DNA of 64,000 nucleotides from Undaria pinnatifida (taxonomy: Eukaryota; Sar; Phaeophyceae; Laminariales; Alariaceae): positions 10,128,790 to 10,192,789 of the forward strand of contig JABAKD010000027.1 of the NCBI GenBank assembly GCA_012845835.1. The letters run 5' to 3'. Under the pieces are notes generated by a model. It saw only the letters and a program-made list of their open reading frames with translations. It did not search any database and was not told where the DNA came from. Position 1 is the stretch's first letter; every line of letters begins with the position of its first letter. Shown in pieces: positions 1 to 10,050 of the stretch. The translations under genes were made by a program, and so were the position numbers.

Positions 1-123
1 TAACAAAAACGAAACAGACTGAAAAACAAGAACGACATTCCAACGATTTTGGGTCAAGAAGGAGCCCCGTCATTCAGAAACGGAAACAGCCGAAAAGTGC
101 TACCTCTATCGTAGAACGCGTCT
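1..123 (+). mobile_element. MITE-like element, right end, cut by the window edge
   Basis: The last ~100 bp of the element family described at 51904: CGATTTTGGGT, GCCCCGTCATTCAGAAA, then the terminal repeat CCTCTATCGTAGAACGCGTC at 104-123. The left part lies before the window. Confidence 0.6.
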
Positions 124-439
124 GTCTGTAGCCCAGTCTGGGTTTCTTGTTTGGGAGAGGTTGTGTCTGCACTTTAGTCGGTGTAGCGGCCTCGAGTTTT
201 CTGATTTTGGTGTAACTCTTGATCTGGCCTTGATTTTGCCCGTTTTGTTGGTATAGTAGGTGTCCTGTGTGACTGCGGTAGTTCTTAGTGGTCGCCCGCG
301 ATTCGCGATGCTCTTCGGCTGCGGCTCCTTGTCTGCCTCGCTGCCCGTTGCCGCGTACTACCAACACCTCGCCGACCACGGCTTCCTTACTCTCCGCTAT
401 GCGATTGTGTATGGGCTATCTGGAGATGATGTATCAGAG

Positions 440-540
440 TGATACAGTGCCCCTCACCCTGAAGCTATCTAAGCTAGCGTTTGGTCCCAAATCTGTTGCA
501 TATTTAGGCCACGTTACTGTTCTTCCGGCTTCACGGGCTT
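440..540 (+). mobile_element. Possible Ty3/gypsy reverse transcriptase fragment
   Basis: One frame reads LTLKLSKLAFGPKSVAYLGHV, matching the L-x-x-x-K-C-x-F-G-x-x-x-V-x-Y-L-G-H block of Ty3/gypsy reverse transcriptases, with the usual cysteine replaced by leucine. It is only about 30 codons long and the flanks give no further retroelement match. Confidence 0.4.
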
Positions 541-599
541 CCCGGAGTGTCCCCTGCTCAACTGCATGTGCATGCTGTAGCAGCATCACCTAAAACGCC

Positions 600-1099
600 G
601 ACCGAAATTGCATCAGCACGTGCCGAGATCATTGCACCACTATCCAAAGCATTTGTAGACTTTACCTTCACAGGTTTGGTATGAGCGGGGAGGGGAATGG
701 CCAAAAAGAAGGAATCCGCTGCCAAGGCAGCGCCTCAACCGCCTTTAGACCAGATAAAGCTAGGCTTCCCATGGAATGACACCGGCCCAGCCAGTGTCCA
801 CCCTACTTCTTCATTCTGCAATTCGTAGAGAGAAACAAAGTATGTGTGGCACAGACTGAAACTGAAATATAGTCACAAATCGTCGTAAACGAATCGAGGA
901 TAGCTAATGAAGTTCCAATTATTTGTGTCTGTTAGATTATGCGTGGTACCTGGTACCTCGTACCTGGTATTCTGTTTGTCTTTTGTTGTGGTCATTTGGC
1001 GGCTTGTCAATCGGCTGCAACCGCCACATTCGTCGGGCGGGTGGGCGGGCGGCTGGGCCCTTGTCGCTGGGAGATTGTTCTTCGGAACATTCTGGATCA
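600..1099. other. No gene recognised
   Basis: Short frames only. A GGTACC-rich stretch (943-970) recurs in similar form near 9397, 39470 and 54372. Nothing else is supported. Confidence 0.4.
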
Positions 1100-1310
1100 C
1101 GTTGCGCTGCTGCTGCTATGGCTGTGGTCGCTGCTGCTGGCCGATGCTGTTGCTGCTGTGGTGGCTATCGCTTCTGCCAGCTGCTGTTGGTGTTGCGGCT
1201 GCTACCCATATAGTTGTTGCAGCTGTCGCTGTTGCTGTTGCTGGTACGGTTGTTGACACTGCTGCAGGATGCTGCTGTTGATGCTGCTGCTGTTGCTGCT
1301 GTGGGTGACC
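1100..1310. repeat. CTG-rich trinucleotide low-complexity region
   Basis: Interrupted CTG/TGC/TTG triplets. The Leu/Ala/Cys-rich frames here are products of the repeat and are not called as genes. Confidence 0.75.
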
Positions 1311-1609
1311 GCACGCCCTTCGGCTCCAAGACCACCGTCTTCGCCGTTCCTCAACGACGGTGACGACAACGGCAGCGATAATGGCAGTGGCGGGGACAGC
1401 AGCGATGGATTTGTTTTTGTCTTACACCGACTATAGATCGCTCCATCTTCACCTTGTGCATACAACATTGGTGCCCCTTCTATATTATGTATGCCACTAT
1501 TGGTTTGCCCTGTTTTTTTCCCTTGGATATTCTCCCGCTCCAGAGTAACTAGAGCCTGTCCTTTGACCGTGGACTTGATTATGCGAGTGAATGTGAGAAC
1601 AACAACAGC

Positions 1610-1790
1610 AACAATTACCGGTTGAGTAGTGCCGGCTGCCCGATATAGTACATGTGAAATCGCTTGGCACAGATGCGAACAACTTGTAGTAGCAGTGCGA
1701 GGAATAATGCCGGTTGCAGCTATTGTGCTGGTTACCGATATAGTGCCGGCATTTCCCAATGGCGTATACTGGCACTACGAACGGGCCACT
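1610..1790 (-). repeat. Dispersed TAGTGCCGG-type repeat, copy 1
   Basis: Contains several TAGTGCCGG / CCGGCACTA units in both orientations. Related copies are at about 28590-28790 and 30220-30400, sharing the string of units plus a CGCTTGGCACAG-like core. The palindromic character suggests a small non-autonomous element. Confidence 0.5.
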
Positions 1791-1969
1791 ACTGTAGAGC
1801 AGTAGATGCACACGAAAGCCTCCACCGCGCTTTGAGCTAACGCAAAACACCCTAAGGGGAAAATAACAAACGGAACACATTGTTTGTATTAGTGCTACCG
1901 TAGTTGCACTTGTTTTGCGCTGTTTCTTTGCTTCTGGAGCCTTGCGTTGGTACCTTCGTTTTTGTTTGT

Positions 1970-3290
1970 ACAAGGGCTCCGCATGGGTGCCGGCACCCAT
2001 GCTCCGGGTAGGGCAGGGCGGCGCTTCGACTTGTTCGACTCAATATTCGATAAATGGGGAATAAAAACCGTTACCACACAACACATATAGTCTACGCGTA
2101 AAGAATGTAAAGTAATGCCAAGAGATCCATATAGACCAACAGTGGGCTCCTTACTTCTGCCGTTTCTTGCGTGAATCCGATTCCGCTCATATTTCGATCG
2201 GACTAATCCGAGCCCACGCAGACTGACCCTCTAGTCTGGCCACAAAGAGACGTTTCGAGTACATTTCTTGATGTTTTGACCCAACCAAGCATCCAGGGCC
2301 AGCAAGGGGATGGCCATGTTTGCTGCATGTTCTCTACGTAGCCACTGAGAGGCGCGCACTGAGCCAGCTTCTGCAACTACGCCATGAATGATAGTATCTA
2401 GATCCGAAGCTCGCAGACCGACTGGCTGTACGTGTATAGTCTGATCGTGGAGAGACTTGCTGCGGTATTCTAGGCGTGAAACACGGTGTCGCTGCCTTCG
2501 TCATTCAATTCTTCGAATGCTATTATAATGCTGCTACTTGTTGCTGAAGATCACTTTCATCTGGTAGGTAGAGTATTAGTAGTACGCGATAGGACTGACC
2601 TGAAAATTTGACTGTTAAGAATTTCAGGATCGAGTTTTAGACGAAAATAAAAACATGTACCTGGTATGGCCTTGTTTTTCTGATCGCTGGTCGCTCGGGG
2701 GATCGTACATTACGTAACCGTCATCTGGGGACGATAGGGTCCCATCCCAGGATCATAATCCATCCACATATACACAACTCCGACAACCCGGGAACGAATA
2801 CGGATGTCACCAGAATTGATACATCCCCGCACAGTGTGGAAATCCCCAACCCCACCGACGGGCCGATCTCTGATTGACTGGGGGTTGTACATTATAGAGC
2901 CAGCTCCACCCGGGGACGATAGGGCCCCATGCCGGGTCCCGAGGCCATTCCATATATCTGAAAGTTAGACAAACCGGGGAAGAAAACTGGGTTCTCTCGG
3001 GTCGACACCGCCCCCTACGGTGTGGAAACCCCAATTCCGTTTGCTAAAATCGCTGATTGGTTCGAGCTCCAAAGGGCGGCCCCACACTAGGAGAATGATA
3101 GAGGCTCACCAACCAACGGGGGCATTTCCGTCACACACACGGGGGAGATAGGGCCCCATCCCCGGTTCAGAAACCCCCCGAATCTCTACAGCTCCAACGT
3201 GGGAACTATAGCGATGATCTCCCGGGTCGATACCTCCCCGCACAGCGTGTGAACCCCAACCCCATTGGCTTATTCGTGATTGGCTGGTAG
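1970..3290. repeat. Large duplicated repeat block, copy 1
   Basis: Begins CAAGGGCTCCG and GCCGGCACCCATGCTCCGGG, and is paralogous to the block starting near 4840. After about 2690 it becomes a degenerate tandem array of ~170-bp units, each with a GATAGGGYCCCATSCC box, a GGGTCGACACC-like box, a GGTGTGGAAACCCCAA box and GATTGGYT. No coding signal is seen. Confidence 0.65.
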
Positions 3291-3299
3291 GCTTTGACC

Positions 3300-4340
3300 C
3301 CAAAAGCTCACAATTATTTCGACCGACTCGGGTTTTCTCGCATACTTTTCGCATTCCGCAAACATTCGCAATGCGAGCGCAATTCGACCAGTCATTTGAA
3401 TGATAGACCGCACCAAAAAGCGTTTTTGAGCCTGTATCAGGTTGACGTGCCGAGTAAGCACGCTCAAAATGAGGATGAGAAAACACTTGAACATCAACAA
3501 CACCAAACGCAATATACATGGAAGAATTAGAGCGATTTGTATCCAGGATTTAGCCCCCCTCGGTCATAATAATCACAATTCAAACAGAAATGGGGTGTTC
3601 AAAGAAAAACGAGATAATAAATGGAAGACTGGTACAACTCGAGCATGGTAACCGTGGAAAAAAGCCTGAAATGAGGCCAAAACAGTGCCTATTTGACATG
3701 CATGATGGTCGAATAATCGTAAAATACTTGCACGCATAATCACCTCCTTGTCGCTGACGCGAAACCGAAAAAAATTGCTCAAGATCCCGATCTCGTTCGC
3801 CTGTTGGGTCAAAACCTTAGCTCGCTAATACTTTCGCGGATTTTCTTGCATTCTACTCGAGTAGGGCCAAAAATTCGTCATGCGGCCGCGATTCGTACAA
3901 AACGCTCCGCCTCGGGATAAATCTATCTACACAGTTGGTACCCAGAGCGTCAAAAATAAGCCATGCATAACAGCGGTCAAATCGTCATGTCCCGGCATAC
4001 TAACAGCCATATATTGCCCCCAACAGACAAGAGCGATGAGCGCCTGCTTCGACTTGTCACAGGGTGATCTCGAATCGGAATACCCCCACTGTACTGCTGT
4101 AATTTCTTGTTGGTGTGGCTTGTCTGAAACGCTCATTCGAATTGTACCAGACATAAAACAGCAGCAGCACCTCGGAGAGAACCGCAAGTCACAAGATACA
4201 CATGCTCGTACTGGTACATATGGGAGGACAGCAGTGCTACACCGCAGGTCGTACGGCCCGAACGTGATCAAGCACTACGCGATAAGTACGCATACATCAA
4301 GAAGCGTTGGCTGACAGTGTGGAGGGGGGCTGCCCACTTC
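3300..4340. other. Spacer between repeat blocks, no gene recognised
   Basis: Frames up to 144 codons occur (for example 3880-4314) but show no domain, no splice context and overlapping open frames on the other strand. Left as unannotated. Confidence 0.4.
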
Positions 4341-4369
4341 GTACATGCCAGGGTCATCAGCGGTTGTAG

Positions 4370-4670
4370 GAGGCCCAATACGCCGTAACACAAGAAGATC
4401 CATATTATTTCACTATCATGCTACTGCTGTATCGCTGATTGCTGGCGCACACGAGATATTTTTCAAGAAGATCCCTATTTTATTTTACTGCTATATCGTC
4501 GATTGCTGTGGCGCACACGAGATATTGTCAAGAATATCCCTATTTCTCTGTATTATCAATTAATTATTGCTGGCGAACAAGAGATGATATTTTCAAGATC
4601 CCTATTTCATTAGACTATACTGTTTTATCATCAATTGCTGGCGCACACGATGTATTGACCAGCAACAACA
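4370..4670. repeat. Tandem repeat, about four ~65-bp units
   Basis: Units contain TTGCTGGCGCACACGAGATA and AAGATCCCTATTT and start near 4395, 4466, 4530 and 4594. They are AT-rich and non-coding. Confidence 0.65.
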
Positions 4671-4727
4671 GTCAGTAGCCAGCGCAACTCTTGCAACCAC
4701 ACAAAGCGTTCGAATCACTGCCTTGAG

Positions 4728-4795
4728 AATCACACCTTTAGAACTGCATCCACGTTTTGTGGGGATTAATATACTTGGAATTAGTGTGGAATACT
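4728..4795 (+). repeat. Dispersed ACTTGGAATTAGT repeat, copy 1
   Basis: Shares CTTTAGAACTGCA, a CACGTTTT box and ACTTGGAATTAGTGTGG with copies at 14540-14640 (-), 24625-24735 (+), 27185-27245 (+), 29925-29975 (+), 32665-32735 (-) and 33265-33362 (+). Confidence 0.5.
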
Positions 4796-4839
4796 TATGA
4801 TGCGGTCCGGAGAGATGGATCGTGGATGGTAGCCCAGTA

Positions 4840-6780
4840 CAAGGGCTCCGCTCGCCGGCACCCATGCTTCGGGTAGGGAAGGGCAGCACTTCGAATTGTT
4901 CGATTCAATACTTGGTAGAGGAAAAGAAGTCACCACACACAATCATAGTCTGCGCGTACAGTATGTAAGGTAATGCCAAGATTTCGATATAGACTAACAA
5001 TCAAAACATTGTACTACTATTAATAGCTACCGTTTTTTAAGGGAATCCGATTCCGAGCTTCATTCATCAGATTTTGATCGGATACACCCGAGCACACGCC
5101 GACTGACCCTTTCGTCTGGCGACGAAACGTGTCGAGTGCATTTCTTATGATATTTTAACTCAATCAAGCATCCGGGGCCAATAAGGTGACTGACCATGTC
5201 CGCTGCGTGTTTCTCTTCGTAGCCACTGAGAGGCGCGCACTGAGCCAGCTTCTGAAATATACAATGCATGAGGTAATAGTATCATCTAGATCCGAGCCTC
5301 CCAGATCGACTGTCTGTGTGTTGTCTGATGTGGAGAAACGTGCTGACGTGGAGAAACGTGCTGACGTCGTTCCAGGTGCGAAACACGGTGGTACGGCTGC
5401 CTTCGTCAGTCAACTTCTCGAATGCTATTGCGATGCTCCTGCTTGTTGCTAGCTGTGTAGATTGCTCACTTCTTGTACATAAAGTACGCGACTACAGCGC
5501 TTACAAGTTTGACAGTTAAGAATTTCAGACTCGAGTTTTTATAGACGAAAATAAAAACATGTCATTTTCGTCTGATCGCTCATTGGCCAGGATTCATACA
5601 CAAAGTAGGCGTCACCCGGGCACGATAGGGTCACATGCCGGGATCGAAATCCATCCACACATCTACAACTCCGACAACCCGGGGACGAACACGGATATCA
5701 TCCGGGTTGATGCCTCTCCGCACGGTGTGGAAATCCCAACCCCACCGGCTGATTTTCTGATTGGCCATGTTTCGTATGTTGAGCCAGTTCCACCTCGGAG
5801 TATATAGGCTCCCATCCCCGGTCTAGAGGTCGTTTCACATCTCTAAAACTCCCATCAACCGGGGGAGCAAACCGAGCTTTCTCGGGTCGACACCACCCTG
5901 TAGGGTGAGAAAAACCCAATCCCGTTGGCTAATCGCTGATTGGTTCGAGCTCCACAGCGCCGTCCTAGGCGGATAGAGGCCCATCAATTGGGGAAATTTC
6001 CGTCGCACACGGGCAAGATAGGGTCCCATCCCCGATTCATGAATCCCCCGAATCTCTACAGCTCCAAAAACGCGGGAACAATAACGATGACCTACCGTGT
6101 CGACACCACTCCGCACGACGTGGAACCCCAACCATATTCGCTTACAGCTGATTGGCTGGGGCTCGGACATAGGGGCAGCGCCACCATGGGAGGATATAGA
6201 GTCCTGTACCCGTTTCAGAAATCCTGACAAACCGGGGACGATAGCCGATTTTTCCCGCGGGTCGACACAGCCCCGCATGATGGTGCGGCAATCATCTATT
6301 ATTCACATTATTGGCTTATCGTTGGTTGGCTCTGCAGCTCGTAGAGCCAGAGACACCCGGGGAGGAGATAGACCAGCAAGCGGGCGGGGGGCGTTCCGAC
6401 GCACCCGATGAGGACAGGGCTCCACCGCCAATCCAGAAATCCTTCCATACGCCATCAACTCCAACAGACCGGGGACGAAAACCGACTTTTACCGGGTCGA
6501 CACCACACCGCACGGTGTGGAAGCCTTAGCTAGCTGAGGTTCGTATACAACGCCAGCACCACAGAAGAACAGGGTCCAACCCCAGTTCAGAATCCTTCAA
6601 GGTATTTACAACTAGAAAAAAATGGGGCAACTCGCGCTACTGCTGAATTTTTATTCGTGTACCCTAACCCCGCGGTACGCGGACATTTCATTTGACCCCC
6701 TGCCTCGATACCACCCCGCACAGTGTAAACCAACCTTCGACTGATTGGCTCGGCCGGGGTTCGTGGATAGAGAAAACCAC
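4840..6780. repeat. Large duplicated repeat block, copy 2
   Basis: Paralogue of 1970-3290 in the same orientation. The unique-looking first ~720 bp is conserved, followed by more of the ~170-bp degenerate tandem units, here continuing to about 6780 (GATAGGG, GGGTCGACACC, GGTGTGGAA and GATTGG boxes). Confidence 0.65.
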
Positions 6781-6829
6781 CACTCACTAAGAAGTTCAGC
6801 AAGTTCAATGACTTATCATCTCATACTGG

Positions 6830-7190
6830 CCTGTGATTAGAGAAGTTGTACGTGGACCAATTGCGTAATAGAGCAGTCAGTCCAGATCGAGTCGACCGGT
6901 GCAACTTGCTTGGGTATCGTATTATTCCTACAGCAGCAGCGGTAATACACTTCACTTCTTTTCTTTTTCCCATCCCATTTATTGTGATGCTCGCATTACT
7001 CTCGCCCTCCCAGTAGTATAACTCAGATCCGGGGTCATATAGCGGGCTCCCCTCCCCCCTCCCCACTACGGTACCTGCCCTAGTTTTGATCGCGAGAAGA
7101 ATTCAGCATTTTCTTCCCTCGTCGATTCGCGTCGAATTGTACCTACCCACGCTGCTAGGCAATTTCAGCGGTTAGTTGGTCCTTTTCTTC
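6830..7190. repeat. Dispersed repeat with ACTCAGATCCGGGGT core
   Basis: The stretch from AACTCAGATCCGGGGT to the CCTCGTCGATTCGCGTCGAA box recurs, diverged, at 54075-54240, where the same order of boxes (GGGCTC, CTCCCTCCCC, ACGGTAC, TCGCGAGAA) is seen. No gene. Confidence 0.5.
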
Positions 7191-7329
7191 CCATGTATTT
7201 CTGCACATAAATAAAGCCAACAAAGCTCACAACGGTGGTTGTTTAACTCAAGGACCAACGCTAGTATCAATAGTAGTAGTGTTCGAGTGTAACCCTACTA
7301 GACTACCGGGGCGACCGGCTCTATATTAC

Positions 7330-7415
7330 TCACTGCCCCGGTGGCGTATCAGGATATCCTCGAGCCTGGTATAGGTCAGCTTCGTGTGAGTTCGAATCCC
7401 CCCAAACAATTTCGT
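7330..7415 (+). repeat. tRNA-like fragment (A box and B box), not a functional tRNA
   Basis: GTGGCGTATCAGGAT resembles a tRNA D-arm/A box, and GAGTTCGAATCCCC a T-arm/B box, at tRNA-like spacing. The ends do not pair into an acceptor stem and the T stem is mismatched, so a tRNA-derived SINE relic is more likely than a tRNA gene. Confidence 0.35.
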
Positions 7416-8360
7416 GGCACTTTTTCTTGTGCATTATTTGACTTGCGGAAAGCGAGAGAGCGTGAGTTAGCAACACTCGATGAAAAATCGACCATCAGTG
7501 GGTGCTGAACCCTATGCGCAAAAAAATTGAAGGCAATAGCCGGGGGGGGGAAGGGAAGGACGACACCTGTGACCACGGCTTGTATGTCCAGAAGCTGGAA
7601 AGTAGAAGTTTGCCAAAAAAAAAAAACTCACGAGAAAAGATGATCAATCAGCAATCAGCAGCAAGGAGCACGTCAAGTACGAAGCAACACAAACTTATTT
7701 GTCAGTTACGTACCAACACGACCGATTGCACTTGACCGGCAAACGACCACAGCAACGGAGTCAGGGACCACAGCAATAACAAAGCACGCCATCCACACGC
7801 CGCCTACACTTCTCCAAAGAGTCTTCTCGGGGGAAAAAACACCAAGCAATTCGATACCGGGACGAGTGCATGCCACCACTGGTTTCTTCCGTGGATACTG
7901 TCTGCTTACTACCACCTTCGCGTGGCGCAGCTTAACAACAGGAGGAACTTGTATAATACAACTCTCGAGGCCCCGGGGACGCAGCCACTCGCAATGCTGC
8001 TGTGTGGCTTTTTCTGGCGCAGTAATCGTACTCACTACTACCTCCTCCTCGTTTAGTCATGCGTGCGCTTGCCACGTCTATATCCATGTATGTATGTACG
8101 TGTACCTACCGAAATTCAATAAACAAATGCGCTAATACGATCCCTACCGCAGTACCATGGGGATTTTTTTACAATATATTGTTATTTGTTTTGGGACAAA
8201 ATATGGCCCCAATTTGGAACTAATGTCTTGCCAAGTTTATTTTATCGACCTCTCCACACATGAAGTTCTGAAGAATAACTGGAGAGTACCGTTCAAAATA
8301 CATTTTTTTTTGCCCGCTTCTCGCTTGAACGGCGGCCTTCAAACAAAGTGATTTGACCGA
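7416..8360. other. No gene recognised
   Basis: Only short overlapping frames on both strands, with homopolymer runs near 7540 and 7617. No domain or clear exon was found. Confidence 0.4.
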
Positions 8361-8364
8361 GAAA

Positions 8365-8435
8365 TCCTACAGCACTGCCCACTGAGCTACTTGATCACTT
8401 GACTCAGTAGCTCAGTGGATGGTGCTATTACATAT
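8365..8435. repeat. Inverted repeat with tRNA A-box-like arms
   Basis: Arms CCACTGAGCTACTT and AGTAGCTCAGTGG face each other across ~12 bp. The right arm (TAGCTCAGTGG) matches the A-box consensus of tRNA promoters. Probably head-to-head SINE ends. Confidence 0.45.
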
Positions 8436-8454
8436 ATATGTCAAACTACCAACA

Positions 8455-8830
8455 AAAATAAGCATTCATAATGTCGTCAGCGCGCACGCTTGCAAAAGAC
8501 AAATATGGAGTCGGTGAGAATCGAACTCACGACACAGCGCTACCCACTGTCACGTGACTCAGTAAAACTGACAGTGAGTGGGTTATGCAAAAAACCAACC
8601 AAATATGTTTTCGAGTTCGTTAATTAATTATCACCGACTTCGTAAGAGTGATCTCCGGAGCTATCCCCTCTCCACGTACTACAGTTAGTAGTACTCACAG
8701 GAGAACACTAACAATTATCATAACCATTCATAACGTCTCCAGCGCGCACGCTCCTGAATACCAAATATGATCTGGATGAGAATCGTACTCACGACAAGTC
8801 CTTCGTTGGTTTTATGGCACTACTGAGCCG
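8455..8830 (-). repeat. Two tRNA-derived (SINE-like) repeat tails
   Basis: 8459-8560 and 8717-8800 share CAGCGCGCACGCT, AAATATG and GATGAGAATCGWACTCACGAC. Read on the minus strand the last is GTGAGTTCGATTCTCA, a T-arm/B box followed by an acceptor-like CCGACTCCA in the first copy. Confidence 0.45.
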
Positions 8831-8879
8831 AAAGGAAACGGCACACAGCAGTAAGTAGTAGTTGCGATAGGGCAAGCGC

Positions 8880-9230
8880 TTCGAGGCGGCCATGAAAAAA
8901 GCATCGTCGGGAAGAAATTCATATGCTAATTTGGAAGTGATGCCAATTTGGAAGTGTTGTCCCATATTTATTCGCTCAAGCTCTACATATGCCAAGATCC
9001 AAGAATAGCTCGGGAATATACCGCCCAAAATACAAAAAACAAACGCACTTCTCGCTTGTCTCGCTCAGCATCTGTCCGCGTTCACGTCGAGGTGCGGAAC
9101 GGATACGGCAGGGCGAGCGGCGTTGGAGCCGCCCCCCGAAGACGGCGAACGAAGCTATTTGACCGAGAAATCCAGTTCCGAGAATCGCATACTGAAGCCG
9201 AGACGATTAAAAACTCCTGACCGAGTCCCC
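8880..9230 (+). repeat. Duplicated ~350-bp repeat, copy 1
   Basis: Shares long near-identical stretches with 9650-10020: ATATGCCAAGATCCAAGAAT, GCGTTCACGTCGAGGTGCGG and GGCGTTGGAGCCGCCCCCCG. No long frame is shared, so it is probably a non-coding element. Confidence 0.7.
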
Positions 9231-9649
9231 CCCAAAAAGGATGATCATATATATATATTCGTGTGCGGAACGACTCTTTGGAGCGGGCAACGCAAATGAC
9301 TGACAAAACATGGTTTCTCATACTGCGATTTTTAAAAGCGACGACAATGTGAATATTTTCTTATTTTTATGGTCTAGCCTGTTTTGTTGTGTTCTGGTAC
9401 CCGGTACGCTAGCATTTCACTTCACCTCAATTAGTTGCAATTGTTTGGTTTACTCTGTCTCACAGTCTGCGACCACATAATAATAGTAAGTTGTATCTCT
9501 CTAGGATGAAGAATCAGCACGGACACTGGGCGTAATGATGTCTTTGGGTAGGGAACGGCCCCCCTCGAAGACAACGAACGGTCGAACAAAGGTATTTGTC
9601 CGAGAAATCCGATATCGAAAAGCAAGGAAACATCAGTAGTACGATAGTA

Positions 9650-10020
9650 GGCCAAACGCTTCGAGGTGTGACCATGAAAAAGTGTGGTGGGGACGAAATA
9701 AGATGCCAATTTGAAAATGATACCATGGTACCAATTTAGAAATGTTTTCCCATGTTTTTTTCGTTCAAGCTCTGCATATGCCAAGATCCAAGAATAGCTC
9801 GGGCTTATACCGCCCAAAATACAAAATTTTGGGCATTTTCTCCCTCAGCCCTCATCCGCGTTCACGTCGAGGTGCGGAACGGGCAAGGCAGGGTGAGGGG
9901 CGTTGGAGCCGCCCCCCGAAGATGGCGCTCGAACGAAGCGATTTGACCGAGACATTCCAGTTTCGAGAGTCCCATACTGAGGCCAAGACGGAAAGAAAAT
10001 CCTGGCCGATCCCTGTCCTC
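9650..10020 (+). repeat. Duplicated ~350-bp repeat, copy 2, just upstream of the channel gene
   Basis: Same orientation as copy 1. It ends about 30 bp before the tentative first ATG of the OSCA-like gene (10051), so the promoter or 5' UTR of that gene may lie in or next to a repeat. Confidence 0.65.
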
Positions 10021-10050
10021 TCAAAAACACGAATAATGTTATGTACAGAT

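Noticed and set aside
7330-7415. Functional tRNA gene
   Set aside because: A and B boxes are present, but there is no matching acceptor stem and the T stem does not pair.
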